The notes under the pieces were generated by a model. That model had not been told where the DNA came from. It worked only from the letters and a program-made list of their open reading frames with translations, and made no database searches. The position numbers and the translations under genes are program-made. DNA of 64,000 bases, from positions 21,810-85,809 of the forward strand of contig NZ_JAHXZN010000011.1 of the NCBI RefSeq assembly GCF_019429485.1, in the 5' to 3' direction. The stretch's first letter is position 1. Each line of letters opens with the position of its first letter. This DNA is from Sphingomonas citri (lineage in GTDB: Bacteria > Pseudomonadota > Alphaproteobacteria > Sphingomonadales > Sphingomonadaceae). This document shows positions 17,938 to 26,361 of this stretch, in pieces.

Positions 17938-18412
17938 TGGTCGACGCTGGTCTTCGTCGGTGTTGGCGGTAACTCAACCCCGCGATCGTGTTCGCTGGAT
18001 GCCTTGCGACCGAATAGACCTGAGCTTCGGCCTGCTACCTCGAGGCTGACTGGACGACCGATCTGGAGAAGCGGTGAAGGCGTTCTTAATGGCCATAAAC
18101 TGACGACGGGATTCAAGAGACTTTCGTGCCCGGCACCAGCATCGCTGATTACGAGCTCTCGGACGAGTGCATCACGGCGCGGGCCCGCAACGACAGCGAC
18201 CGGTCGCCGCTGCCCGGAGGCACGCCGCCGACGCTGCCGCCCTCGCCGCGGACGAGTATCGCAAGGTGCAGTCGGCGACGGTCAACAACGCCGCGAGCGA
18301 GCAGAAGACGTACGCTTACGGCAACCGGACCGATGCGTGGCTGAGGGCCCTGAGCATGCGCTGCGGAGCGTGCGGCGAGTGCTCGTTGGAATGCGTACGG
18401 CGAAGCGGCTGC
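17938..18412. other. 475-bp gene-free stretch, possible decayed coding remnant
   Basis: No gene is supported here. Between about 18250 and 18350 the plus strand reads plausibly as protein (DEYRKVQSATVNNAASEQKT, then YAYGNRTDAWLRAL) without a start or recognisable family, so it may be a fragment of a lost gene. No promoter, repeat or strong hairpin was seen. Confidence 0.3.
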
Positions 18413-19465
18413 CTAGGTTGGCGGGTAAGCGGCCACCAGCGCGTCATATCGCTGCCGATCAATCGCGATCATCGAGCCGTGCCGAAGCCCGGCAGGCATG
18501 GTGTAGCGATCCCATGCGGGGACTCCGGAGTTGCCGGAGACCTGATACCAAGGACCGGCGAGCCGCGGCGCCTTGGAGAGGCCGTAGCTCGTGCCGGCAT
18601 ATTGCTCGTAAAACAGCAGCCAGTCATGCCCGTCCGGCGAGCGGATCAGGGTGGGCGCCTCGCGGAAATTGGGGCTGAGCGGTGGACCGGGCGGCGCATA
18701 GCGCCCGGTGAGCGTAGGAGCGCAGCTCATCCGCACCGTCTTGCCCGTCGTCCAGTCATAGGACGGGTAGCGCTCGTCCTTGAACACGGCGCAATATCCC
18801 GGCCCGCCGTCGTTCGGCACGACGAAGGCGTCGATCGTCGCCATCTCCCATCCGAACAGTCGCCGGGGCGCCCTGCTGAACCGGCGCAGGTCCGGCGAGC
18901 GCACGTAGAGCGTTCGCTGGCTGCCCCAGTAGCGCTCGGGATCGTCGGGCGTGCCGGCCACGGTCGGCGTGTGCCAGGTGAGCAGGAAACCGCGCGACGG
19001 CGCGTCGTAGAACAATTTCGGCGCCCCGATCCGCGGCAGCGCATGCGCCAGACCAGCGATCCCGTCGAGGCGGGGGCGGTAGGTGCCGAACCGCGTCCAG
19101 CGCACCAGATCGTCCGAAACCCAGAAGCGGATCAGCGGGTCATCGTCGCTCTGATTGCCAACGAGATAGTAGCGCCCGTCGCCGCCTCGCGCGATCGAGG
19201 CGTGACCGTGATAGTCGCTCGATACCGGCGCGCCGCGATTGAGTTGTTGCCAGTGCAGTCCGTCCAAGCTGACGGAATAATGGAGCACGCCGTAGCGCTC
19301 CCTGGTCATGTGCGCGAACAGATAGGCACGACCGGGCGCCACATAGGGCGTCTCGGGCGCGCCCGGAGGGACCGGCCTCGATTGCGCCCACGCCGGCGCA
19401 ATCGTGACGGCGATCGCCGACAAGGTAAGGTGCAGGAGCGCGAGCGGGCGCCGCGATCGTACCAT
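18413..19465 (-). CDS. Secreted five-bladed propeller glycoside hydrolase (GH43/GH32/GH117-like)
   Basis: A 350-residue secreted protein. The signal peptide ends AWAQ. The body carries repeated propeller blades typical of GH43/32/62/68/117-type enzymes: YSVSLDGLHWQQL, GHASIARGGDGRYYLVGNQS, FWVSDDLVRWTRFG, YVRSPDLRRFSR, ATIDAFVVPNDGG and EAPTLIRSPDGHDWLLFYEQY. Acidic residues suited to catalysis lie in TIDAF and REAPTL, but I cannot assign the triad or the exact family. The ATG at 19465 is preceded by GGGAGAGA. It lies 70 bases downstream of the TBDR gene on the same strand, so it probably works on the glycan that receptor imports (arabinan, xylan or similar). Confidence 0.75.
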   Translation of the reverse strand: MVRSRRPLALLHLTLSAIAVTIAPAWAQSRPVPPGAPETPYVAPGRAYLFAHMTRERYGVLHYSVSLDGLHWQQLNRGAPVSSDYHGHASIARGGDGRYYLVGNQSDDDPLIRFWVSDDLVRWTRFGTYRPRLDGIAGLAHALPRIGAPKLFYDAPSRGFLLTWHTPTVAGTPDDPERYWGSQRTLYVRSPDLRRFSRAPRRLFGWEMATIDAFVVPNDGGPGYCAVFKDERYPSYDWTTGKTVRMSCAPTLTGRYAPPGPPLSPNFREAPTLIRSPDGHDWLLFYEQYAGTSYGLSKAPRLAGPWYQVSGNSGVPAWDRYTMPAGLRHGSMIAIDRQRYDALVAAYPPT

Positions 19466-19535
19466 AGCGTCTCTCCCGGCGCAGGCCGCTGCCGCTCGCC
19501 GAGATCCGCGGCGATGCGGTGCGGCGCGCGTCATC

Positions 19536-22322
19536 TCAGAAGCGGAACCGCACCCCCAGCGAATAGGCGCGCTCGATGTACAGCACCTGCCGCGTGAAAC
19601 TGTCACCCGTGTCGAACTGGCGATAGCGCTGCAGCGGGTTGCCGAGCAGATTGACGATGTCGAATGCCAGCGTGACGTTGGGCAGCGGGGTCACCGACGT
19701 CGACAGATCGAGTTGACCGCGCCCTTTCTCGATCACGGCATGCGCGGTCGGATCGAGCGCTTCCAGGCTGTAGAATTGCACGAACTTGGAGCGGTAATTG
19801 TACGCGAGCCGGGCGGAGAATTGCGGTCGCTCGTACAGCGCCACGACATTGTACGCCCACTTGGAAACACCGGGAAACGCCTGCTGTTCGTTGTTCAGCG
19901 TCGCCGCAAAATTAGGCTGCAGATCGCCCTTCGCGTCGATGAAGGTGCCGTTCGCCTGGACGCCGAAGGCTTTCGCCCAGTCGGGTAGCCCATCGATGTC
20001 GAGGAAAGTGGTGAATTGCACCTCGGCGCCTTGCAGGCGCGTCTGGCCGAGGTTGACGGGACGCGCGATCCGGAGCCCGGGCGCCGACCGATCGTCCACC
20101 GTCGCCAGGAAGCCCTCTGCATCATGGCGGAAGATCGCGGCGGTGAACGAGCCGGTGCGCGAGAAGTAATATTCCAAGCTCGCGTCGTAATTGTTCGACG
20201 TGAGCGGCTTCAGGTCCGGATTGCCCGCCGAGCCACCGCGACGAAGCCGCTCGACGCACACCTCGGTGGTGGGATCGGTCAGGCACGGATCGCCCGGGGC
20301 GAGCACCACCGGCTGCCCCAGCGAGGTGTTCGGGCGCAGATCGAAGAAGTTGGGGCGGGTACGCGTCTGGGTGTAGGCCAGGCGCAGCTGCAACTTGTCC
20401 GTGAAGGCGAAGCGACCGCTCACATTGGGCAAATAGTCGGTATATTCGTTGTTAGCGGCGATCGGCGGGAAGGTGACCGCACCCCCGGTATCCTCGACAC
20501 GCGAAAAGCCGCTGATCCGCGTCTTGGTCTTGATCGCGCGCAGGCCGACCAGGCCGTCCACGATCATGCTCCCGAGATCGAACCCGTATTTGATCTGTCC
20601 GTAGGCCGCGTACGACTTCTCGTTGGCGCGGAAGTTGTCGGGCGGGTTGAAGGGGGGCGTGCCGGCGGGCAGGCCGTAGAAGCTGCGAAGCCCGACCAGA
20701 TTGTCGCGGATGCTGTCGCGCGTGAGCGCGGCATAGGCCTTGTTGCGCTGCACGTCGTTGTAGGTGAAGCCGGGCAGGCTCGTCCGCACGTCGGCGCCGG
20801 GTAGGGCGGTGAGCGGGATCCCGGCCGGCTCGTTGTTGACGTACAGGTTGCCGAAGTCGCGCGCGGCGTCGCGATCGGCGTAGCGCACGCCGACCTGCAG
20901 CCGCTTCAAGAAGCCGAGGTCAAGGTCGTAGGAGAGGTCGGTGCGCGCCTGCCAGTCCTTGCCGCTCACCACGGTGAGCTCCTGGTAGAGGCCGCGGCTG
21001 ATGAAACTGGCCGGATCAGTGATGTCGAAATCGACGAAGGTCTGCGTCGGTCCACCGTCGCGCGAGGCCTCGAACGCGACGGTGCGGACCGGCGAGCGGG
21101 TGGCGGCATAGTCGACGTTCACGAGGTTCGCGGTATAGGTGCTGTCGGTGTAAGCGACGTCCGCCGAGACCTGCAGGCGATCCTTCTTCCAGGTCGCACC
21201 GATGCCGCCCTGGTAGGTGTCGGTCTTGCCGTTGAAGGAGCCGGTATAGCCCTCGGGTCGCACGGCGCCGCTGACCGTCGCCGTCGCGACCTTGTCGGTG
21301 CCGGAGATCGTCGTCACGTCGGACAGTCTCACGCCATCACCGAAGATCGGGACGAACATCCACCGATTATAATCTTTCGAGCGGAAACCCTGGTACAGGC
21401 CGTCGGCGTAGATCTCGAGCTCGGGCGTGGGCCGCCACTGGAAGGCGGCGTTGACGGAGGGACGGTAGCGATTGCCGTAGCCGAGGAAATTGCCCTGCGC
21501 GTCGGGGTAGCGCAGGCCGGCCTGCGCGCCCGGTGCGTTGGTGCCGTCGGTCGTTGCGATCACCAGCGACTGCTCACGCGTCGAATCGAGGAAGTTGACG
21601 CCCACGTACGAGGCATTCAGCAGCAGCCCCATCTCGCCGATGCCGGTGTCCCACCGATCGCTGATCAGCAAATTGCCGTTCGGCACGATCTTCTCGGACT
21701 GCTGCGACAGCACCCCGTTGAGCGAGCCGGAGAGTTCGAAGCCGTCGAAATCGAAGGGGCGGCGACCCCGCACGTTGATCGCGCCCGCGATGCCGCCCTC
21801 CACTTGGTCCGCCAGGCCGGACTTGTAGACCTCCAGCGCGGCGACGGTGCCGGCGGGGAAGTCCTGGATCTGCACGTATCGCCCCTCGGCGGTGAAGATC
21901 TGGCGCCCGTTGTAGGTCGTGGTCAGGTCGGGCAGTCCGCGCACCGTCACGCCGGCCGACTCGCCCCCGCCGCGTGTTACCGCGACGCCCGCGACGCGCT
22001 GCAGCGCCGACGAGGCGAAGGTATCGGGGAGCTTGCCGATATCCTGCGCGACGATCGCGTCCACGATCCCATCTGAGGTGCGCTTGATGGCCTGAGCGGA
22101 TTCGAGGCTGCGCCTCAGGCCGGAGACGACGATGTCATCGCCGGTCGCGCCCTCGTCGGGTTGCGCCGGGTCGGTCAGCTGCGGCTGACCCGGATCGGAG
22201 GTGCCGGCCTCGGTCGCCCCCGCGCCAGCGACCGGCGATCGCACGTCCTGCGCGTGCGCGAGCGGTGCGCCGATCAGCAACGCGGTCAACGACACTCCGG
22301 CCCTCAGAACCGTCCCCATCAT
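19536..22322 (-). CDS. TonB-dependent receptor, carbohydrate-type
   Basis: A 928-residue receptor. The signal peptide ends AHAQ, followed by an acidic/proline linker and the TonB-box region (DDIVVSGLRRSLESAQAIK). The plug has DTFASSALQRVAGVAVTRGG, TTYNGRQIFTAEGR and LADQVEGGIAGAINV. The barrel ends in a proper aromatic terminus (YSLGVRFRF). A late NPDLKPLTSNNYDASLEYYF motif is typical of the Xanthomonas/Caulobacter sugar-receptor subfamily. It is followed by the propeller glycosidase, forming a two-gene capture unit. GGAGG lies seven bases before the ATG. Confidence 0.92.
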   Translation of the reverse strand: MMGTVLRAGVSLTALLIGAPLAHAQDVRSPVAGAGATEAGTSDPGQPQLTDPAQPDEGATGDDIVVSGLRRSLESAQAIKRTSDGIVDAIVAQDIGKLPDTFASSALQRVAGVAVTRGGGESAGVTVRGLPDLTTTYNGRQIFTAEGRYVQIQDFPAGTVAALEVYKSGLADQVEGGIAGAINVRGRRPFDFDGFELSGSLNGVLSQQSEKIVPNGNLLISDRWDTGIGEMGLLLNASYVGVNFLDSTREQSLVIATTDGTNAPGAQAGLRYPDAQGNFLGYGNRYRPSVNAAFQWRPTPELEIYADGLYQGFRSKDYNRWMFVPIFGDGVRLSDVTTISGTDKVATATVSGAVRPEGYTGSFNGKTDTYQGGIGATWKKDRLQVSADVAYTDSTYTANLVNVDYAATRSPVRTVAFEASRDGGPTQTFVDFDITDPASFISRGLYQELTVVSGKDWQARTDLSYDLDLGFLKRLQVGVRYADRDAARDFGNLYVNNEPAGIPLTALPGADVRTSLPGFTYNDVQRNKAYAALTRDSIRDNLVGLRSFYGLPAGTPPFNPPDNFRANEKSYAAYGQIKYGFDLGSMIVDGLVGLRAIKTKTRISGFSRVEDTGGAVTFPPIAANNEYTDYLPNVSGRFAFTDKLQLRLAYTQTRTRPNFFDLRPNTSLGQPVVLAPGDPCLTDPTTEVCVERLRRGGSAGNPDLKPLTSNNYDASLEYYFSRTGSFTAAIFRHDAEGFLATVDDRSAPGLRIARPVNLGQTRLQGAEVQFTTFLDIDGLPDWAKAFGVQANGTFIDAKGDLQPNFAATLNNEQQAFPGVSKWAYNVVALYERPQFSARLAYNYRSKFVQFYSLEALDPTAHAVIEKGRGQLDLSTSVTPLPNVTLAFDIVNLLGNPLQRYRQFDTGDSFTRQVLYIERAYSLGVRFRF

Positions 22323-22759
22323 TCATCCTCCCCAGGATCCGTCGTCCAGGCGCTCTTCGACACCCTCTGACGGCTGTCTCACGCGACCGACGCGAAAATG
22401 CAACGGTATTTATGTCGCATTTGTCATACTTTCAGGACCAGGATCGTGTCGGTGAGAGTGCGTGTGGGGCCGCACCGCGACTGATCAGCGTGGCGCCACA
22501 TGGTTGCGGTCTTCGGCCGAGGGTGCGCGATCGCTCGTTTGTCAGTCTCTGAGTCATCGCTCTGGTCTCGCGAGCTGACGTGATAGGCCCGCCGTACGTG
22601 GAGCCCGGCGATTGGAACGTCTTACCGGGGGTTGTCGACATCACCGCGACGGGCGGGAGGCGACAACCTACTCGCGTTCTCCACCTTGCTGCGAGTAGCT
22701 GGTCCGAAAACAAACGTGCGCCATGTCGATTCGTCTTCCGCGTGTTTCGAAGGTAGTGC
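22323..22759. other. 437-bp divergent intergenic region, TBDR / cupin
   Basis: No gene is supported. The region near 22390-22435 is AT-rich and holds an imperfect inverted repeat (22397-22421) and a GTCATACT element, probably the promoter of the leftward TBDR. The rest (22440-22759) is ordinary GC-rich sequence preceding the cupin gene, with no strong hairpin seen. Confidence 0.5.
22397..22421. promoter_or_regulatory. Imperfect inverted repeat upstream of TBDR, candidate operator
   Basis: AATGCAAC and GTCGCATT pair with one mismatch around a 9-base AT-rich spacer (GGTATTTAT), 75-99 bases upstream of the TBDR start. Operator function is inferred from symmetry and position. Confidence 0.4.
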
Positions 22760-23797
22760 GTGAACATGGCCAGCGTCGCCGCTCCGATCACCTTCGTCAC
22801 CGAGTCGCCGGCGGTCGACGCCGCCACGTTCGCGCGCGAGATCGTGGGAAGCTATGCCCCGATCGTGCTGCGCGGGCAGGTGAGCCATTGGGCCGCGGTG
22901 CGCGCCGGTGCGCAGGGAGATCGCGCGATGGCGTCCTATCTCGCGCGCTTCGGCGGCGGGCGGCCGCTGGACGTGATGATCGGTGCGCCAGCGATCGAGG
23001 GCCGCTTCTTCTACGACGAGACGCTGACCGGCTTCAATTTCACGCGCCAGACCGTGGCGCTGGGGCAGCTGCTCGGCGAGCTGGTCCGGTTCGCGGAGGA
23101 GGGGATAGCGGCGCCCCACGCGCTCTACGCCAATGCGGCCACCGCGCCCGACCATCTGCCCGGCTGGCAGGAGGAGAATGCGATCGGCTTGCCGACGGGC
23201 GACACGCCCGCTCGGCTGTGGATCGGCAACGCCACCCAGGTCGCGACCCACTACGACCAGTCGAACAACATAGCCTGCGTGGTGCACGGCCGGCGGCGGT
23301 TCACGCTCTTTCCGCCCGATCAGATCGCGAACCTGTACGTCGGCCCGCTCGATCACACGATGGCGGGGCCGCCGTCGAGCATGGTCGACCCGGACTCGCC
23401 CGATCTGGCGCGCTACCCGCGCTTCGCCGAGGCGAGACGCCACGCCCTGGTCGCCGAGCTCGGGCCAGGGGACGCGCTCTTCATACCGGCGATCTGGTGG
23501 CATCACGTGCGCGCGCTCGATCCGCTCAACGTCCTGGTCAATTACTGGTGGGAGCAGGAAGCGACCGCCTCGCCTTTCGGCGCGCTGATCCACGCGTTGA
23601 TGAGCGTGCGCGACCTGCCGCCCGCGCAGAAAGCGGCGTGGCGCGGCTGGTTCGACCATTATGTCTTCTCGCCCGACGCGGACCAGGCCGCGGCGCACCT
23701 GCCGCCCGCCGCGCGCGGCATTCTCGGCCCGGGAAGTGCGGCAAGGACCGAGCGGCTGCGCGGCTTTCTCATCAGGCTGCTCGGCGGGCGGGTGTGA
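22760..23797 (+). CDS. Cupin-8/JmjC-like Fe(II)-dependent oxygenase-type protein
   Basis: A 345-residue protein of the cupin_8/JmjC group (FIH-like 2-oxoglutarate oxygenases). The iron site is visible as His-x-Asp in VATHYDQSNN and a distal His in IPAIWWHHVRALDP. HGRRRFTLFPPDQIANLY and NVLVNYWW are typical of the family. Proteins of this kind recur in sphingomonads and xanthomonads beside TBDRs and flavin-dependent halogenases. It converges on a clearly related paralogue (23834-24838) that shares GRRRFTLFPP and QIANLY. Start is GTG 22760 or ATG 22766. The substrate is unknown; protein or peptide hydroxylation is only one possibility. Confidence 0.82.
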   Translation: MNMASVAAPITFVTESPAVDAATFAREIVGSYAPIVLRGQVSHWAAVRAGAQGDRAMASYLARFGGGRPLDVMIGAPAIEGRFFYDETLTGFNFTRQTVALGQLLGELVRFAEEGIAAPHALYANAATAPDHLPGWQEENAIGLPTGDTPARLWIGNATQVATHYDQSNNIACVVHGRRRFTLFPPDQIANLYVGPLDHTMAGPPSSMVDPDSPDLARYPRFAEARRHALVAELGPGDALFIPAIWWHHVRALDPLNVLVNYWWEQEATASPFGALIHALMSVRDLPPAQKAAWRGWFDHYVFSPDADQAAAHLPPAARGILGPGSAARTERLRGFLIRLLGGRV

Positions 23798-23833
23798 GAA
23801 TCCTCCCCTTTCGGGGCGGAATCTATGAGGAGC

Positions 23834-24838
23834 CTACCGCCCCAGGCTGTCCACCAAGGTCGCGCGGATGCGCGCGGCGGTGCCGGGGTCGAGCGGGCCG
23901 AGCACGCCCTTGACGTCGTCGGGCAGGTGCGCCGCGGGCGCGCCATCGGGGCGGAAGACGAGATGGTCGAACACCGCGCGATAGGCCGCGCGCTGGTCCG
24001 CCGGCAGCGCGGCGATCGCCACCAGCGCGTGGAGCAGCACGTCATAGGGGTTGCCCAGCCCGACCGGCGCCGGGTTCCACCAGTAATTGACGAAGGCGTT
24101 GACCGGCTCGAGCGACTCCACCGCGTGCCACCAGTGGAACGGGATGTAGATGCCGTCGCCCGGTTCCAGCGTGGCGCTCTGCGCCGTCCGCAGGGCCGCG
24201 GCGAAGCGCGGGAAGCGCTCGAGGTCCGGTGCGTCGGGATCGACCAGGCTCACCGGCGTGCCCGCGGGTGTCAGCTCGAGCGGCCCCATGTAGAGGTTGG
24301 CGATCTGCTCGGGCGGGAACAGGGTGAAGCGCCGCCGCCCCAGCACCACAACGCCGACATTCTCCATCAGGTCATAGTGCGTGGCGACGCGGATCGCGTT
24401 GCCCAGCCACATGCGCGGGACGACGCCGTCGGGCACGAGCGCGCAGCCGTTGGCCTCGGCGAAGCCGGGGAGCAGCTCGGGCAGCGGCACCGACTGGATC
24501 GCCATCGCATAGGGTTCGGCGTGGGCGCGATCGCGCAGCAGGCGATCGAGGAAGGGATCGAGCGGGGTCTGCCCGCGCACGAAGTTGAGCGCCTTCAGAT
24601 CGGGCGTGTAGAAGAAGCGCCCCGCGATCCCGGGCTCGCCGAGGATCGCGGGCACCGGCGCGGGCCGGCTGAAGCGCTTGAGATAGCCTACGCCCGCCTC
24701 GGCCGACTCGCCCGCGGCGACCACCGCCGGCCAGTCGCGCGCGATGCCGCGCAGCACCACCGGGCGCGCGGCGGGGCGCACTTCCGCCTCGAAGCGGCGG
24801 CGGTCGACGCCGGTCAGCTCGGGCAGCGGCGCGGTCAC
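23834..24838 (-). CDS. Cupin-8/JmjC-like protein, last gene of halogenase operon
   Basis: A 334-residue paralogue of the facing cupin protein. The His-x-Asp pair lies in VATHYDLMENVG, the distal His in IPFHWWHAVESLEP, and the family landmarks are GRRRFTLFPPEQIANLYMGP and AFVNYWWNP. The GTG start overlaps the stop of the halogenase-family gene at 24835 as GTGA, so it is translationally coupled to the four upstream flavoprotein genes. This makes joint action with them likely, though the substrate is not known. A weak hairpin (CCCC-TTTC-GGGG, 23805-23816) lies between the two convergent cupin genes and may end transcription. Confidence 0.85.
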   Translation of the reverse strand: MTAPLPELTGVDRRRFEAEVRPAARPVVLRGIARDWPAVVAAGESAEAGVGYLKRFSRPAPVPAILGEPGIAGRFFYTPDLKALNFVRGQTPLDPFLDRLLRDRAHAEPYAMAIQSVPLPELLPGFAEANGCALVPDGVVPRMWLGNAIRVATHYDLMENVGVVVLGRRRFTLFPPEQIANLYMGPLELTPAGTPVSLVDPDAPDLERFPRFAAALRTAQSATLEPGDGIYIPFHWWHAVESLEPVNAFVNYWWNPAPVGLGNPYDVLLHALVAIAALPADQRAAYRAVFDHLVFRPDGAPAAHLPDDVKGVLGPLDPGTAARIRATLVDSLGR

Positions 24839-26361
24839 GCCGCCAGCCCCACCAGCTCGCAGCCGAGCCCGCGCAGGTGATCATCCTGCCGCGGCAGCAG
24901 CGCCGCGGTCTCCGCCACGACGCGGCGGATATGATCGAGCCGCGCCAGCGTCTCGGCATCGCTCAGCAGGTCAGCGGCGGGGTGATAGCCGCCGGCGGCG
25001 ACGCCCTGGCCCACCATCACCGACAGCCAGCTCGTCTCGGTGAACAATTCATCGCCCTCGCGAAAGACGCGGCCGTTGGCGGCGAAGATCGCGAGCTTGT
25101 CGGCGAGCCCGGGGGGCGGCTCGAGCGTGCGGCAATAGTCCCAGAAGGGCGAGTCGCGCCGCTCGGTCGCCTTGTAGTGGAGCACGAGGAAGTCGCGGAT
25201 GTCGCGATAGTCGGCGACATGCGCGGCGTTGAAGCGATCGATCTCGCGCTGGTCGAAGCGGCGCGTCGGCCAATAGGTCAGCAGCCGCGCGATGGCGGAC
25301 TGGACGAGGTGGATGCTGGTCGACTCGAGCGGCTCGAGGAACCCGCCGGCGAGGCCGAGCGCGACCGTGTTGCCGACCCAGGCGCGGCGGCGGTGCCCCG
25401 CGGTGAAGCGCAGCGGCCGCGGGTCGCCCAGCGGCGCGCCGTCGAGGTTGGCGAGCAAGGTCGCCGCCGCCTCGTCGTCCGAGAGGTGCTGCGAGGCGTA
25501 GACATAGCCGTTGCCGATGCGGTGCTGGAGCGGGATGCGCCACTGCCAACCCGCCGCGCGCGCGGTGGAGCGCGTCAGCGGCTGGCGGTCGCCGCCGTTG
25601 GCGCAGGGGACCGCGACCGCACGGTCGCACGGCAGCCAGTGGCGCCAATCCTCGAAGCCGGCGCCTAGCGTCTCCTCGATCAGCAGCCCGCGGAACCCCG
25701 AACAGTCGAGGAACAGGTCGCCCTCCACGCGCGCGCCCGACTCGAGCACCACCGCGGCGACATGGCCGCTCTCGCCGTCGCGCTCGACGGCGACGATCCG
25801 CCCCTCGGTGCGCCGCGCGCCGTTCGCCTCGGCCAGCCGGCGCAGGAAGCGCGCGTACAGGCCGGCGTCGAACTGGAAGGCATAGCCCAGCTTGGACAAA
25901 GGCGAGCCGGGCTGATCGGGGCGCGGGTGGGCGAAGCGGCCCTGCAGCCCTGCCACCACCGCGAGCGAATAGGCGTCGAGCGGGGTGTCGTCACCCAGCT
26001 CGCGGCCCTTGAGCCAGAAGTGGTGGAACTCGATCCCCTTCATGTCGAGCCCGTAGAAGCCGAACGGGTGGACGTAGCGATGGCCGGGCCGGAGCCAGTC
26101 GACGAACTCGATCCCGAGCTTGTAGGTGGCGCGGGTCTCGCGCAGGAACTCGGCCTCGTCGATGCCGAGCATCTTGTTGAACAGCACGATCTGCGGGATC
26201 GTCGCCTCGCCGACGCCGACGGTGCCGATCGCCTCGGACTCGACCAGCTCGACCGACAGGCCGGGGATCTCGCCGAGCACGCGCGCGATCGCGGCGGCCG
26301 CCATCCATCCCGCGGTGCCGCCCCCGACGATCACGACGCGGCGGATCGAGTCCGCCCTCAC
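24835..26361 (-). CDS. Flavin-dependent tryptophan halogenase-family protein (catalytic residues intact)
   Basis: A 508-residue flavoprotein of the PrnA-type halogenase family, using FADH2, O2 and halide. It has the GGGTAGWM dinucleotide fold (13-20), GEATIP (51-56), the catalytic Lys81 in ATYKLGIEF (PrnA Lys79), the diagnostic GWxWxIP motif (GWQWRIP, 271-277) and Glu346 in FLEPLESTS, at the same number as PrnA Glu346. It should therefore be able to form the Lys-haloamine. The GTG start overlaps the previous gene's stop and its stop overlaps the cupin start. The substrate is unknown; free tryptophan is unlikely to be certain from context. It is the third-to-fourth member of a four-paralogue operon. 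Confidence 0.9.
   Translation of the reverse strand: MRADSIRRVVIVGGGTAGWMAAAAIARVLGEIPGLSVELVESEAIGTVGVGEATIPQIVLFNKMLGIDEAEFLRETRATYKLGIEFVDWLRPGHRYVHPFGFYGLDMKGIEFHHFWLKGRELGDDTPLDAYSLAVVAGLQGRFAHPRPDQPGSPLSKLGYAFQFDAGLYARFLRRLAEANGARRTEGRIVAVERDGESGHVAAVVLESGARVEGDLFLDCSGFRGLLIEETLGAGFEDWRHWLPCDRAVAVPCANGGDRQPLTRSTARAAGWQWRIPLQHRIGNGYVYASQHLSDDEAAATLLANLDGAPLGDPRPLRFTAGHRRRAWVGNTVALGLAGGFLEPLESTSIHLVQSAIARLLTYWPTRRFDQREIDRFNAAHVADYRDIRDFLVLHYKATERRDSPFWDYCRTLEPPPGLADKLAIFAANGRVFREGDELFTETSWLSVMVGQGVAAGGYHPAADLLSDAETLARLDHIRRVVAETAALLPRQDDHLRGLGCELVGLAA

Noticed and set aside
18004..18678. Plus-strand frame in the gap before the propeller glycosidase
   Set aside because: Overlaps the real minus-strand gene and has no start context or family; only about 100 bases look protein-like, so reported as a possible remnant instead.
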